Assembly: GCA_013397865.1 (NCBI GenBank)
Contig: VZTI01004580.1
Span: 286,076-350,075 of the forward strand
Source: Struthidea cinerea
Taxonomy: Eukaryota; Chordata; Aves; Passeriformes; Corcoracidae
DNA length: 64,000 nucleotides
Reading direction: 5' to 3'
Shown here: in pieces, positions 38,084 through 50,146 of the stretch
How positions within the stretch are numbered: position 1 is the first letter of the stretch
Layout: the number at the start of each line of letters is the position of its first letter
The notes under the pieces: generated by a model
What the model was told of the DNA's origin: nothing
Databases searched by the model: none
What the model saw: only the letters and a program-made list of their open reading frames with translations
Position numbers and translations under genes: made by a program

Positions 38084-40873
38084 CCTAGAGAGTTCCACAG
38101 CCAGATAAGGGAAATTACAGACAGCTTGGCTGGCTTTTAAAGTGTGGTCTAAAATCTGCTATTTTGCTCTGCTAGCTCGGAAACTCACCCCCGAGCTAGC
38201 CAGCCACAGCAGCCAGACAAAGACACACATTGATCTGATGCTCCCCTTCACCCGAAGCCACTGTTGAATGCCTAGGGAAGAGCAAGGGAAGTGCATTTCC
38301 CCAGAACTCCTAGTTTCCTTCTACTTTCATCTCAGTAACTTCCCAGCTCAGATATTTCCATGCATTTATCACAGCTTTGTGGATTTCTTTGCCATTAGCT
38401 GGACCAATTTCCTTTCATGCCCTGGGTAAACTCCTGGCTTCTACTGCATCCTCTGGGAATGAGGCCCTGCAACGAGTCAGATAAACAGAGATGAACATCC
38501 ACAGTTTGCAACACATTCATTAGTTTCAGACATCCCTACCACCCACTTCAGAAATAGACTTTTTGTCATTGGTTTTCATCTTCCTCAGAGACACCAGAGA
38601 TGAACTCCTATGAATACACCTGGTCATTCTTGCCACCAAGAATGTTCATTTGCAGCAGTTCAGTCCTGACAGTGGTGTTAAAGCCAAGTTATTCCAGTTT
38701 GCAATCTGTGAGTGGAAAGCTACAGGGAAAAACAAACAAAAAAACCAAGCAAGCAAACAAACCAAAAACCCCACATTTTATACAGAAAAAGAAGAGTTTT
38801 AGGAAGGGAGTACATACCCCTACTGCATTACTAATTCCATGGGGGTAGGGGAAGACCATCGTGCAGAAAATCGTCTGGGATTCATTCACAACAAGTGCAT
38901 TATTTGGATGATCACATTACAGCTGCATGAGACTGAGTCTCATCTACTACCAGATGAAAGGCAAGAGTTGGGATCAGCATTTCTACAGGCATAAAATCAA
39001 ATACAATTAGTATGCAGTCATCTACTTATCTCCCTGCCCATTTCTGCAGGTGTACTACGCAATGTTCTGGCCCACAGTGTTTGCCCCAAGAACTTTTCCA
39101 GGTTCCCAGAAGTTCTTGTCGGAGAAGGAAAACAAAGTTACAGAACAATATTAGAGTAAGGAGGAATCCTGAAGTCCTTTGATGGTGATTCAGGCACAAG
39201 GACTAGTGATACAAAGAAAAGATGATAGAAAAAACCCAAAACACCAATCAACTAAAAAGCAGAAAACAAAAGACCCCACTCCTTTGTAACAAGGTTTGTT
39301 TAAAGATTAAATAATGAATTTAAGGAAGTCATTATCCTACAAGAACAAAGTCTACTTTTTTCTTTTTTTTTTTCAGAAAAGTTCCTTTATCTTCCCAGCT
39401 AAAAGAAAACATGAAAGAAAAGACAAAAAAAAGCCACAAAAATGAGCCATGCTGGAGTACACAACAAGCCCTCTTTTTAAGTCACATACATTCTTACAAA
39501 GTGCTAACTATTGGAAAGAGCAACACCTTTACAGACACTAGTTGCTCATTAGAAATGAACCAATACCAAATATCCAACTTCTCATTACATACTCATCATT
39601 TCCACATGCATTTTCCCGTTTTAATTGACAGATGATACCTAAACATCTCTATAAGCCCATGCCAAGATGAGTGGAAGCACAGGAGTTGCCTCAGATGGAT
39701 TTCTTAGAGTCACTGCACTGTATCGGCTGTTGGGGCACCTCTCTCCTCCCACAGTTGACTTCTGTAGCATGGCTTCCACCTTCTGGTGGTGGCTAGCCCT
39801 CATCATGATCATTGCCCAATCTTCCACACCCTGGGATGGGTCTTCCCAGAAAGCAAGAAGGCAGCACAAGGAGTTGGGCAGACCTGCCTCATTGCATTTT
39901 ACTTTTAGGTGTAATTTTTGCTTTTTAAATCACCTTTTCACTTCACTTATGGTGTTCCTCTCCCATTACCTGAAGTGGTCTCAGGTGTTTTATTCCCTTT
40001 CTGACAGGACTCATCCCTGTGTAGTTTGATTAACTTGGAGGACTACCATGCACCTGACTTATCATAAGAGTGAAAGGTTTTGTGTCCCTGAAAGATGCAA
40101 TCATTAGTGCAAAGAGCTTCATTTGTTTTCTTCAATAGATTTTTGTTCAAAAACTCTTGCCTCCCATCACCTTTCACCTATGTGCTATTCCACATGCCCT
40201 CCAATTCTGTTTTAGTTAGTACCCATAAAGCTTCTGCTCTCTTATCATACATAAGTTAAAAACTAGTGCATTGTCTTCTCAACAGCAAGTTATAGCACGA
40301 CCACTTTACAGTCACAGGGCAACAATAATCACAAAGACTCATCTTTACATTAAAATGTTGAAGGAGAATGCCTGTGTGGTTATTTCTATGCTTTCAGAAA
40401 ACTCAATTTAGAAAAGACCAAGAGCTGAGAATACAGGACTCAGAAGTCATCCTGTCGTTCTACCACCTCAGACAATTCCTATCACAGTTTTTTCCTCTGG
40501 TTTCTTCCCTCATATTAAGTTTGTGGGAAGGAGCAAGGTCCAGGTATTAAAAAACCCAAAACCCTCCCATATTTATTCCTGGCATCAGGTGAGGGCTTCA
40601 GGTACACTGAGCAACTAAACCAAGATGCTCACCAGGAAGGGCTCCTCTTCAGGAAAGGAATCCAGGCAATATTACATACCCACACACAAAAAAACTAAAG
40701 CCATTATACCATTGGTCTCAACTACAAGCCTTTTCACAGAATAAATTACACTGTTATCAAGTATGTTCATGCATTAAATGGATTTTTTGTCTGGTTACCT
40801 ATTATTCGTAATGGTATTTGACCTGGAATCTGCCTGCTGGTCCGAGGTGGAGATTGGAACTATTCACACAGCT

Positions 40874-40911
40874 GGGGGGTTAAAGAAGGAAAGGGGGGTT
40901 AAAGGAGCAAG
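40874..40911 (+). repeat. 19-bp tandem duplication with G6 runs
   Basis: Two adjacent 19-bp units, each starting GGGGGGTTAAAG (40,874 and 40,893), the second with a few substitutions. Confidence 0.8.
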
Positions 40912-43900
40912 GAAATGGGATCAGAGAAGCATAGTTTCAGAACAGCTGCAGAAGAACACCTCTAGACTTATTGGTTCACATAAATTTTCCTCCCACACAC
41001 CCTCTCATCTCTGACGAAGGTAAGGGGTCACAAAACTCAGTTCAGCCCATTAGGAAGATGCTCTTGGAGCTCTACTCTTTTATCAGAGATTCATCAATCA
41101 AATCAGGGGAGAAAACCAGCAAATTAGTAACACCACTCATATTGATCACAGTACCTTTCCTTGCGTTCTACTAAGGTGCCTGAAATAGTGCAGGCAGGCA
41201 AGACAAGACAGGAGAGAAAGGCAGCTGTCTTGTGGGCAGAAGACCTGAGTTAATTTCTTCCCACATGAGTGCCTCTTTGTGCTTGGGCAAGTCAATATAT
41301 ACTTTGATTCCTCGACTGAAGCACAGCGATTATACTGCATCACTAAACCCCAAGAAGGCAAGAGAATAAGACCATGAACTCCCCATATGTTAGCAAGAAG
41401 CATTTAAGAATCTTTTACAGAGTAATTACAGACACATTGTCTTATCCTTCCAGTCAGTCAGCAAGTCTTTGCTCCCTCTTCCTCTCCATGGGCTGGAGGC
41501 AACTGCTCGGAGCTGGCTATGCTGGTCAACATTGCTGGAACTGAGCAATATCTGAGAGAATCTGCCTGACAGGATCTGTTCCACCCTCAGCTAACTACAA
41601 CAGGAGACCAATTATACTTTCTCGGGGTTGATTTTAACATTTGCAGATATCACACGCTGTGTTTCTTTATTACACTTGTTAGCTGAATTCTTAGAAAATA
41701 GCTAATGCGTTCCAAGTACAAGCCTATGCAACAGATCAAGCTCTTTTCACCAAGAATTGTTTGCACTGTTCTTTGTAATTTATGCAGTTAGTCATTTGCC
41801 TTTTCTATTCTTCCCTTAGACAAAACTCCCTGGATATAGGACTACATTGTCTCCAATGAGAGCACATCTTATCATAAATGTAAATTCAGTCATGGGGCTA
41901 AAGACTTCTTAACCTGGTCACAGGATGATACTTGGAACTGAGAAGAAAAACTGCACACAAGAGCCATACTCCATGAGCATGCAGGAAACTTGCTTATACA
42001 AAATCCAAGCTGTACAGAGATCCCAGCTGTAGTTCCAGTTTGAGTTAGTCCTCAAACCATGATAAAACAGCCCTTGTCAGGTCTGTCTGCTGCCTTATAT
42101 TTGTACAAGTGCAACCTAGATTGCTGCACACAAGTGGTCTCAGAAAGCCTTATACCTAGCTGACCCAATCTTATACATCTCTGGATCTCAGCATCTTCCT
42201 TGTTTCATTGAAACTGGGAAGAACTGAGAGCTGAGGACTGTAAGACCTTCCCTCTGTGTATAAACATATCAGACTTATTTAAAACTGTTTGATCCATTTA
42301 ATAAATCCTGGCCACAATGTTGTAATGAAGTCTAGAAGCGAGATTGTTGCTGAAAACTGTATTGTCTTGTGGACCAAGTTAGCCACTGAAAACAGTTTTC
42401 CAGAGATCCCAGCTTGAATGGTGAAGCCCCACATTTGGTTTTTTTAATTATGCAGAGGTAGCTGGATGAGCCAAAGAGCCTCCTTTTTATCTGCTTTTAG
42501 GTTTGCTACACAATGGAAGTGCTGAGCACCAGGGACCACACAGTGACAATACCACCAACAATATTCAGAAGAAAATTAAGGTGATGACCTTATTCTACAA
42601 AAGATTCAGTAAAGTGAAAACCAGCTTTTCTAGAAAGAAAGCAGCAAATAAACCTGGGGAAAATATAGAGCACCTTATGTTCCTTAAATTAGTCAAGTGA
42701 CTTCTATTCGGGCCTGCATTTCAGCCCAAAATATCAGCTTATATCAACTGCTGCTAATTTACATCTCTGCTTACAACAAAATAATAACTGAGGCTGACTG
42801 CATTTATTTTATATTAGCCAGTATTCTTCATTCTGGATTCTTTCAGCTACTGCTTCTCCTTCTACAAGGCTTTGGCCCTGTTAAAAGCAAGTAACATAAT
42901 GATAGAATATAATATTAATGATAATGGAACTTTGAATTAGGTTGTTATAGTCATCAGCACTATGATCTCAATACTTCAGTGTTGCAACACACAGGTAACC
43001 TCTGAAATTACTTATGTGTCTTCCTTAAGCAGGGATTCTACCACTTTTTGCATGGCCTCTAGTAGAAGTCTTACCTTGAAGTAAAAAATGCATGCAGAGT
43101 TGCTAGGAGGCACGAAGGAAAAAGTAGGATTCAGAACCAAGATATCCACAGAGCTTCTTGCAGGTCCTAGAACTATTGACAGTCCTTCTGCCTGTACAAG
43201 GTATGTGGCTTTCAAGCAATGCACCTGTTTGAGCAGGACTCTGAGAGAAAGATATCAGAATATTCAGAATAAATCCATTAAGGAGTCAAAAGGGTTGGAT
43301 TAGGACAGATGCAGAAGAGGAGCAACTTGCAAGGTGTCAACCACTATTAGGAGCAAACACGAGAGCTTCCCCCAAGATTCAAGTAAGCCACGAAGCTTTT
43401 CTGAATCTGCAGCAACCTGTGGCTCAATAGCTGCATTCATATTCACCAGAAAAAGTGCAGAGCAACGTCTGTCACCAGTGGACAGGCTGAGACCCGTGTG
43501 GTGTCAAACATTACCTACAAGCTATTTATTTGCTTTTTTACATTCCTTCTGTAGTGCACATTGGCAGTGCAAACCACAGCTTCTCCCTTCCCCATGATCC
43601 CACATGCAACTCCAGACCAGCTGTAGCAGACACTGGATTCCAGTGGACAGCAGGTGGGAAAGGAACTGCATCATCTCTGTGTCAGAGCTCTGCCTGTTGC
43701 AGCAGTGGCCCCATCTGCAGTAGCACTTCATGGCAGAGTGCCTCACAAAGGGCACTAAGACATCTGCAAACTGGAGAGATAATCCCCCAAAGCAGCCCCT
43801 GTTCTCATGGTCAGATGGGACCACTCAGCTCCATATCCTTTATTATTTCTAAAAAAAAACACAAACAGAAAAGGCAAACAGTGCTAAGCACACAGAAGTG

Positions 43901-44096
43901 TCACTCTCTTGAACTCTTGAGTCCTTGGCAAAAGCTGAAGAATTACAATGATGTTGCTCCCATGAGGCACCACTAGACACTTCCCGCTTCCTCCAGTTTC
44001 TTGAGTCAAATCATGTTGATCTTTTTCATGATGAGGAGAAAAAAAAATAGCTTTTTCATTAAATAAAGAGTTTTTCACCCAAAAAGACGTGGTCAT

Positions 44097-44240
44097 TGTG
44101 GGTGTTCTTTGTTTAGGGTGGTCTTATTTTGGTTGGTTGTGGGGGGCACGCAAGGTTTTGGGGATTTAGGGGCAGGGTATTTTTCTTTGTTAGTTTTGTT
44201 GTTTCGGGGGGGTTTGGTTTGATTTTTTTATGTTTGCTGT
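44097..44240 (+). repeat. Strongly G/T-biased low-complexity block
   Basis: Roughly nine bases in ten are G or T on the plus strand for about 140 bases. It includes G runs at 44,141-44,146, 44,160-44,163, 44,169-44,172 and 44,175-44,177, and a further G run near 44,206. One loop (13 nt) is too long for a strict quadruplex motif, but the cluster could still fold. Confidence 0.75.
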
Positions 44241-44612
44241 AGTCTCATGAGGAAGATCTCACAACAGAAATCTCTGTCATCTTGGCAGTGGATCTTGGTA
44301 GCAATGGAATCTGTTAGTCACACTGAGCTGAATAGTTCAGATAGCTTTCAGCACATATTGCTGGGATTTACTCTTTAAAAGGCAGGCTTTTTATAGATGG
44401 AATTAAGGTTTTTTTTTACCCAGGGCTTGTGACACATAGTTCTAGGCAGCATTGAAGTCCCATATTGAAGTGGCTTTATGCAGCACCAAATAAGTCGTGT
44501 CGGACATGACTCTGTGTTCTTTAGTCTACGCAGAAGAAATCCAGTTATTTACTGCTTCTGCAGAGGTTCTGAGAGCCACAGTGTTTTCCCAGAAGACACA
44601 GTCATTGCAAAG

Positions 44613-44663
<51 letters not shown>

Positions 44664-44695
44664 AAAACAAGAAAGAGAAGAAGGAGAGAAAAAGT
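44613..44695 (+). repeat. 49-nt poly-A followed by polypurine tract
   Basis: Uninterrupted A from 44,613 to 44,661, then an A/G-only stretch with one C to about 44,695. The long Lys/Glu/Arg-rich frames at 44,478-44,837 and 44,497-44,796, and the poly-Phe minus frame at 44,526-44,849, are artefacts of it. I find no polyadenylation signal 10-30 bases upstream and no retrogene body, so this looks like an expanded A tract more than a processed-pseudogene tail. Confidence 0.9.
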
Positions 44696-45412
44696 CCTTT
44701 CTACTTGTTTTAACTGTGTTTGGATCAATCTTCACTACACCAGGCCTGCAGAGAAGAACCTTCAGAACCAGACAAAAAAAATACATCATACTGTAAAAAA
44801 TAACTTGAATACCATGAGCCAGATCTCTGGAAGGTGAAAATATCTTCACTTGTCTGTTCCTGACATCTCCAGAATAACGATACTGAAAACAATTTTCATT
44901 AGAGATCTTTATCTGTAAGAAAAATCTGCCAATGGTACAAAAGCCACAGCTTGCTTAGCCTGAGGTTTTTTGTATAGTCAAGAAATAATGTCTCCAGACC
45001 TTTAACCTTACAAAGTTGAACTTGATTCATATGGTAGTCAATAGCTTTGAAGTCAATAGCTTTACCCATGTGAGTAATTCTAGATACATGCTCAAGTGCT
45101 TATATGTTCAAGGTCTAAATTAAGACAAAGTACTTTGGCACTGAACATAAGGTCTCAACTAAACTACTGGAGAGTGTAACTAATAATTTGTTTTACATTT
45201 GCTGCCATAAAGAAAGGAGAATTGGAGAATTAAAGTACATTCTGTTACTGTGAATTTAACTTCTTGTTCTTTATCCTTGTGTAAGTAATGGAAAGCAACA
45301 ACCTTCAACTATAATGGACGACATTACTGAAAGTCATGCAAATCCATACACAGATTTAAAGGGAAGTAAGAGAGGTACTTCAAAATACACATCATGGTTT
45401 GTAACAGAAATT

Positions 45413-45969
45413 GTGTGACCAGCAGGACCAGGGAAGTGATTGTCCCCCTGTACCTGGCACTGGTGAGGCCATACCTCAAGTGTTGTGTCCAGTTCTGGGC
45501 CCCTCATGAAAAGAAAGACATTGAGTGGCTGGAGAGAGCCCAGAGAAGGGAACAGAGCTAGAGAATGATCTGGAGCACAAATCTGATGAGGAGCAGCTGA
45601 GGGAGCTGGGAGCGTTTAGCCTGGAGAAAAGGAGGCTCAAGAGGGACCTTACTGATCTCTACCTGAAAGGAGGGTGTACCCAGGTGATGGTCGGCCTCTT
45701 CTCCCAGGTAACAAGCAAGAGGATGAGAGGAAACAGCTCCAAGTTGCACCAGGGGATGGATATTAGGAAAAATGTTTTCACTGAAAGTGTGGTCAAGTGT
45801 TGGAACAGGCTCCCTATGAAATCGGTGGAATCACTGCTCTTGGAAGCATTCAAAAACATGCAGATGTGGTGCTTAGGGAGGGGGCTTAGTGGTGGACCTG
45901 TCACTGTCAGGTGAATAGTTGGATTCAATGGTCTTAAAGGTCTTTTCCAGCATTAATTATTCTATGATT
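45413..45969 (+). mobile_element. CR1 LINE, C-terminal ORF2 relic and 3' tail
   Basis: Plus-strand copy of about 560 bp. The first frame reads VTSRTREVIVPLYLALVRP and VQFWAPHEKKD up to a stop near 45,560. A second frame (45,525-45,914) then carries LRELGAFSLEKRRLKRDL, MDIRKNVFTESVVKCWNRLP and similar ORF2 C-terminal blocks, so at least one frameshift has occurred near 45,555. The tail has 'gattcaatggtcttaaaggt' and ends 'attattctatgatttt' at 45,969. This is the best preserved CR1 in the window, but it lacks the reverse-transcriptase domain and cannot move by itself. Confidence 0.95.
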
Positions 45970-48764
45970 TTATTCTCCACATCAGCATAAAAACTGGTGG
46001 ATTCACACCAGAACTCCCCCCTTCTCCTAACTTAGGTGTGATTCTTCACTCTTTCATCCATACAGTCTCTATTTCATAATTTTTTCCAAATAAATAAGAT
46101 GTGGATCTGCCCTTTCTCCCCAGCACTACCACAATCCAAGTAGGCCTTTGCCTACACACAATAGCAGAGAAAAGAAAAGCATTTATTCTGCCTTTATCAC
46201 TCATACAGACTGATGCACATTTAACACACAATTCCTTAGATGGGGCAGAGGCATCAGGAATCATGTGGGAACTGCCTCAGCAGCCAGAACTCAAAGCACT
46301 AAGCCCTCTATCAAGTGAGATATGAGTCATCACAGTCAAAAGAGATAATCAGGTTAGCAGATTTTATGCTGAATACATTTGATATAATTTTTAAGTTTCT
46401 CTTCTAAAACTTCGGTTCCCTAGAGAATGATCATTTAAGTGGCTGAGAGATATGATTAAAAACATGAAATAGTTGACATATGCTGAAACTCAAACTTTAA
46501 TATTCAAGGAAAAAAAGAAAGGTATTTCTTAAAGCATACTCAAAACTCCTGCTATAATACCTTTGGTTAATTATTTTAACTTACTTCTTTCAGTGGTGCT
46601 GTCTCCCATATGCTCCACAATAACTGAATGCTTCTAGGTATTAAAAGGTTAAATAGAAAAAGCCAAGTACCAAGCACAGGTACCTTAATAATTTACTAGT
46701 TTGTCTCCCACATCAGAAGCCAACACATTCAACAATCCCTGTATCAGACTAACCATTTTAAATGCAAAACACTTCAAATGGGTAAAATACTCTTGAGGCT
46801 GAGTTTACTCATCTCAGAAACCCACAATATGAGGATCCAAGTTTGCTCCTAAATTAATGGAGGAGAAAAATTAAATTACGATTTTTACAGATACCCTGAT
46901 AAAAGCCATGTCTGTTGTAAGTTAAGGTACCAAAACCTCATTAGAAAGACTTCTAGCTTCTTTATATGCCTGTAATCCATATAAATCGGGAACCTCAGAT
47001 CAAATTCCCTAATAGAATAATTGCTTTATACATTGTCCTTACTTCAATAAGGCTAAAGTAAAACACAAGCTTGTTCAGACAATTATTCACTTGTGCTTTT
47101 CCACTCGAGAGAACACTTTGTGCTTATCTTCCTTTATTTTAATGGACTGGCTTTTGCTAGGTGCTGCTGCACTTGATTGTTTCTGCTGGCGTAACGAGGA
47201 CTTTCAATCACCTCCTGGGGCCTGACTCTCCCACTCTTTAGCTAAGAAGGACCTTTTCCAGGAAAGCTCTCAAGTTGAGTTTTTAAATACTTCTACTTCA
47301 GCAGCCCTATAGCTAGAGGAATTGCTTTGTGTATCTGTTGTATGTAGCATTAATTAAATGCTTTGCCTTTCAACAGGTCTCTGATCTTTTCTTCTCTCTG
47401 GGTAAGGAGCCCTCACTAGCAGCTGTTACCTCTGCTGGATTTGGATGTTATGTAATTGCTACAAACTTGTTCTTCAGAGAGCTTGGTGACAAAGCTGAGA
47501 GCCTGCTGCTGTGCAGCCTCACCCAAACACATCCACATACTGTACTGCCCAAATGCTGGCTCCCTTCTTTCTCTGTGCATTATTGTGTTCTTGGGGCATT
47601 TGCCTCTTGAAGTTTCATTCAGTTTGTTTTCTATTCCTAGTCACTGTTTAAAGACTTGATTTCCAGGTATGTTTCCAATTGTTCCTCTGTTATATTGCCA
47701 GGAACAATTTTATGGGTTGCTGTCCATTTTGTCTAGAATTTACATTGTTTCCTTGCATGTTAATTAGGCTAACAAAAAGTGAAGAAGAATCTCTGGGCCT
47801 GCTGAAGGATGTAGCTGTTTCCTTTAATAGCACAAAAATAGGAATAGGCAGGAATAGAGCCTGTTAAAAAATCATTGCCTTGATTTCCTTTCTCTTGATT
47901 CAAGCAATATAGCAAAATTCTTAGAGAGGAGTGAGTTTGGAATCTATTTTATAAACTTACTTTTAGAATAAAGTAAGAATAAAACCATCTTCTATGCCTG
48001 TCATGGGTTGAATAGAGAATAATAAACCAAGCTGTGCAATGTATTTCCTTGGGGATATCCTGTCAGAGCGTCTTCAGCATTTTCAACATCACTGGAGTTT
48101 GCAACGGATTGTTAAAGCTGCTGTTAAACAGCTGGTAAATCAGAGCAACACTCTATGGTGTCTTAGCCGTATCAGAAGTGACAAAATCGAGCAATGGTTT
48201 GGGGTTTGTGCAGGACAATGAGAAGAAAGTAAAAAATCCTTCTATGTAAGTGATGTGGGCCTTTCTCAGATGCCTGCCAGGAGGGTATAACTGAAGAGAT
48301 AAATACAAGTCATTAAAATGCCTAAGGAAGGAAGAAAAAAAATCATCTGCAGCAGATAGAAGTACTAAGGTTTGTTGCTTTTTTTTATTCCCCCTAAGCT
48401 GCTGTTCAAATACATATGGATCTGCTGTTTTCAATGTTCTGGTCTTTATTTCTGTGTCACTGTCATAAAAAAAATCTAAAGGAAAGATAAAAGCTTAAGC
48501 AATGGGAATGAGTAAGCACACACCTTCAAGGATGGGCTTTTCATTACATTAAGGTGACAAAATAAATCCAAAATCTGATCCTTCACTGCCTATCTTACAA
48601 ATACCTAATAGTTTGGTGAGAGAAAGGGTGGATTATAAATAATTGAGCAGAGAACTTTCCTTGAATAAATTATTCTTGTTTTAAAACATACAGTATAGTC
48701 TCCACTGTTCTTCTGCAGTACTTATATATATATTTTTACTTCTATCCCTTTGAGTATCAAATAG

Positions 48765-48819
48765 GTCTCTTAAGTCTTTTTCTTCTGTTCTGTCTCTTAA
48801 GTGCATTTTCTTCTGTTCT
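48765..48819 (+). repeat. 27/28-bp tandem duplication
   Basis: Units starting GTCTCTTAAGT at 48,765 and 48,792, both ending TTTTCTTCTGTTCT; the second has one extra base. Confidence 0.88.
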
Positions 48820-50132
48820 GATGGGCAAATTCAGACTTGTTACACTAGCAGGTAACGCTTTTCCTGAGCTATGGTGAAATCAAACTTCACTTTTATCAAG
48901 TGACAGAGGAAAAAGGGGCAGTAGATAAATATCTAATTATTAATGTAATGTTGTCCCAAATAAATACAATTCAATAAAGAGGTAAACTTACCTCATTGGA
49001 ATGGTCTTGTTAGTTTGTTTTTCTCTAACCTTATCTACTATCTCGGGTAGTAAGAAACAGAAAAGCACTTTTCCAAGGATATTGGTTATGTTCCTGAAAC
49101 CTCCAACTACAGAAGTTTAATACCTTTTAAATAGAAACTTATTTCTCCATGAAAAAAATATTCTTATTCTGTAAAAGTCTTTAAAGCCTCTTTTTTTAAT
49201 AAAGAAAATTAAGTTTATGCCTTCCACAATGTGTCATTTCTGTCTCCCACCCCCTAGAAAATGGGTTCAGGTTGTTTTGGTTAAACCTGCTGTCTAATTT
49301 CAGCAGATTTTCACTGAGTGTTAAAGGACACAAAAGTTTTAATTTTCTCCAATTTTCATTTAAGTAGGCAAGTAGTTGGATAGAAGAAAAGAAAAAAAAA
49401 AGGCAAACCAAACTGTTATCATTTTTACTGAGTGAGAGGATGCATCAGAAACTCCTTCCCTAGGACACATCAAAGATGCAGTATTTGGCATTCTTTAGCT
49501 ACAGGGAAATCTTCAATTTGCACTACATTGGATACTGAGAATCCAACCCCAGGAACTCCACGTGAAACTAAGTTTTAGTTGTTATGGTTTTTATAGAACC
49601 CTTGTGTAAAATGTTTCCCCCTGCCCAACATAAGACCTCAAACAGCCTCAGGTGTAGTCAGTGGCAGAGAAATTGCCATTTAAGCAACTGGCTGAGGTTG
49701 AGCTGGAGATGGGATCTTGTGCAGAGGTTGGGAGGTCTGGGCACTGGGCAGGGGGAGGTTTCCCATTAGAGTCCAAAAACCCTGCAAATAGATTAATATT
49801 CCTCAACGCTGAACATAAATTCCAAAAACTCCTCCCATCCTTTGTTCCAGTTTCACGAATCTATGCTTAAAGCAGAGCAGACACTTTATCAAGCTGAAAT
49901 TTCATTAAGCAGAAATTTAGGATGTTGAGAAGTACTCTGGTGACTTGGAGCTTTTATATTTCATCAGCTGATGTAACAGAATACTTAAGAATTTGCTGAG
50001 TTAACAGTGGACACTTCGTAAATCACGTATTTCTCTAGTAGCTTTTTGAATCTAAGAAATGTAATCGTTGTTATATTTTGTTTAAGCTTATTTCTTAAAT
50101 CTATGGCACGCCTGGATTTTGCAAGGAATTTG

Positions 50133-50146
50133 CTGCCCTCTGTTGA
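50133..50146 (-). promoter_or_regulatory. Candidate CTCF-binding motif
   Basis: CTGCCCTCTGTTGA matches the reverse complement of the vertebrate CTCF core (SYGCCMYCTRSTGG) at 12 of 14 positions. CTCF is a zinc-finger protein that organises chromatin loops. The match is good, but such motifs occur by chance and occupancy cannot be inferred. Confidence 0.4.

Larger units (their letters stand above)
38084..45412. other. Non-coding DNA
   Basis: No gene recognised across 7.3 kb. It contains A/C-rich low-complexity tracts (38,725-38,775; 39,225-39,290), a 19-bp tandem duplication (40,874-40,911), a 13-bp palindrome (GAAAACAGTTTTC, 42,388-42,400), a G/T-rich block (44,097-44,240) and the poly-A tract. 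Frames at 39,667-40,029 and 43,530-43,976 (120 and 148 codons) overlap opposite-strand frames and have no known domain. Confidence 0.6.

Noticed and set aside
37719..38140. Five overlapping frames on both strands
   Set aside because: All lie in the CpG-rich LTR; high GC lowers stop frequency.
43530..43976. 148-codon plus frame
   Set aside because: Overlaps a 100-codon minus frame, contains low-complexity Ser/Cys stretches and matches no family I know.
44460..44661. Processed pseudogene with a poly-A tail
   Set aside because: No polyadenylation signal before the A run, no recognisable coding body upstream and no target-site duplication.
44478..44837. Frames of 119 and 99 codons with long Lys/Glu/Arg runs
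   Set aside because: They are translations of the poly-A and the following purine tract; there is no similarity outside the tract.
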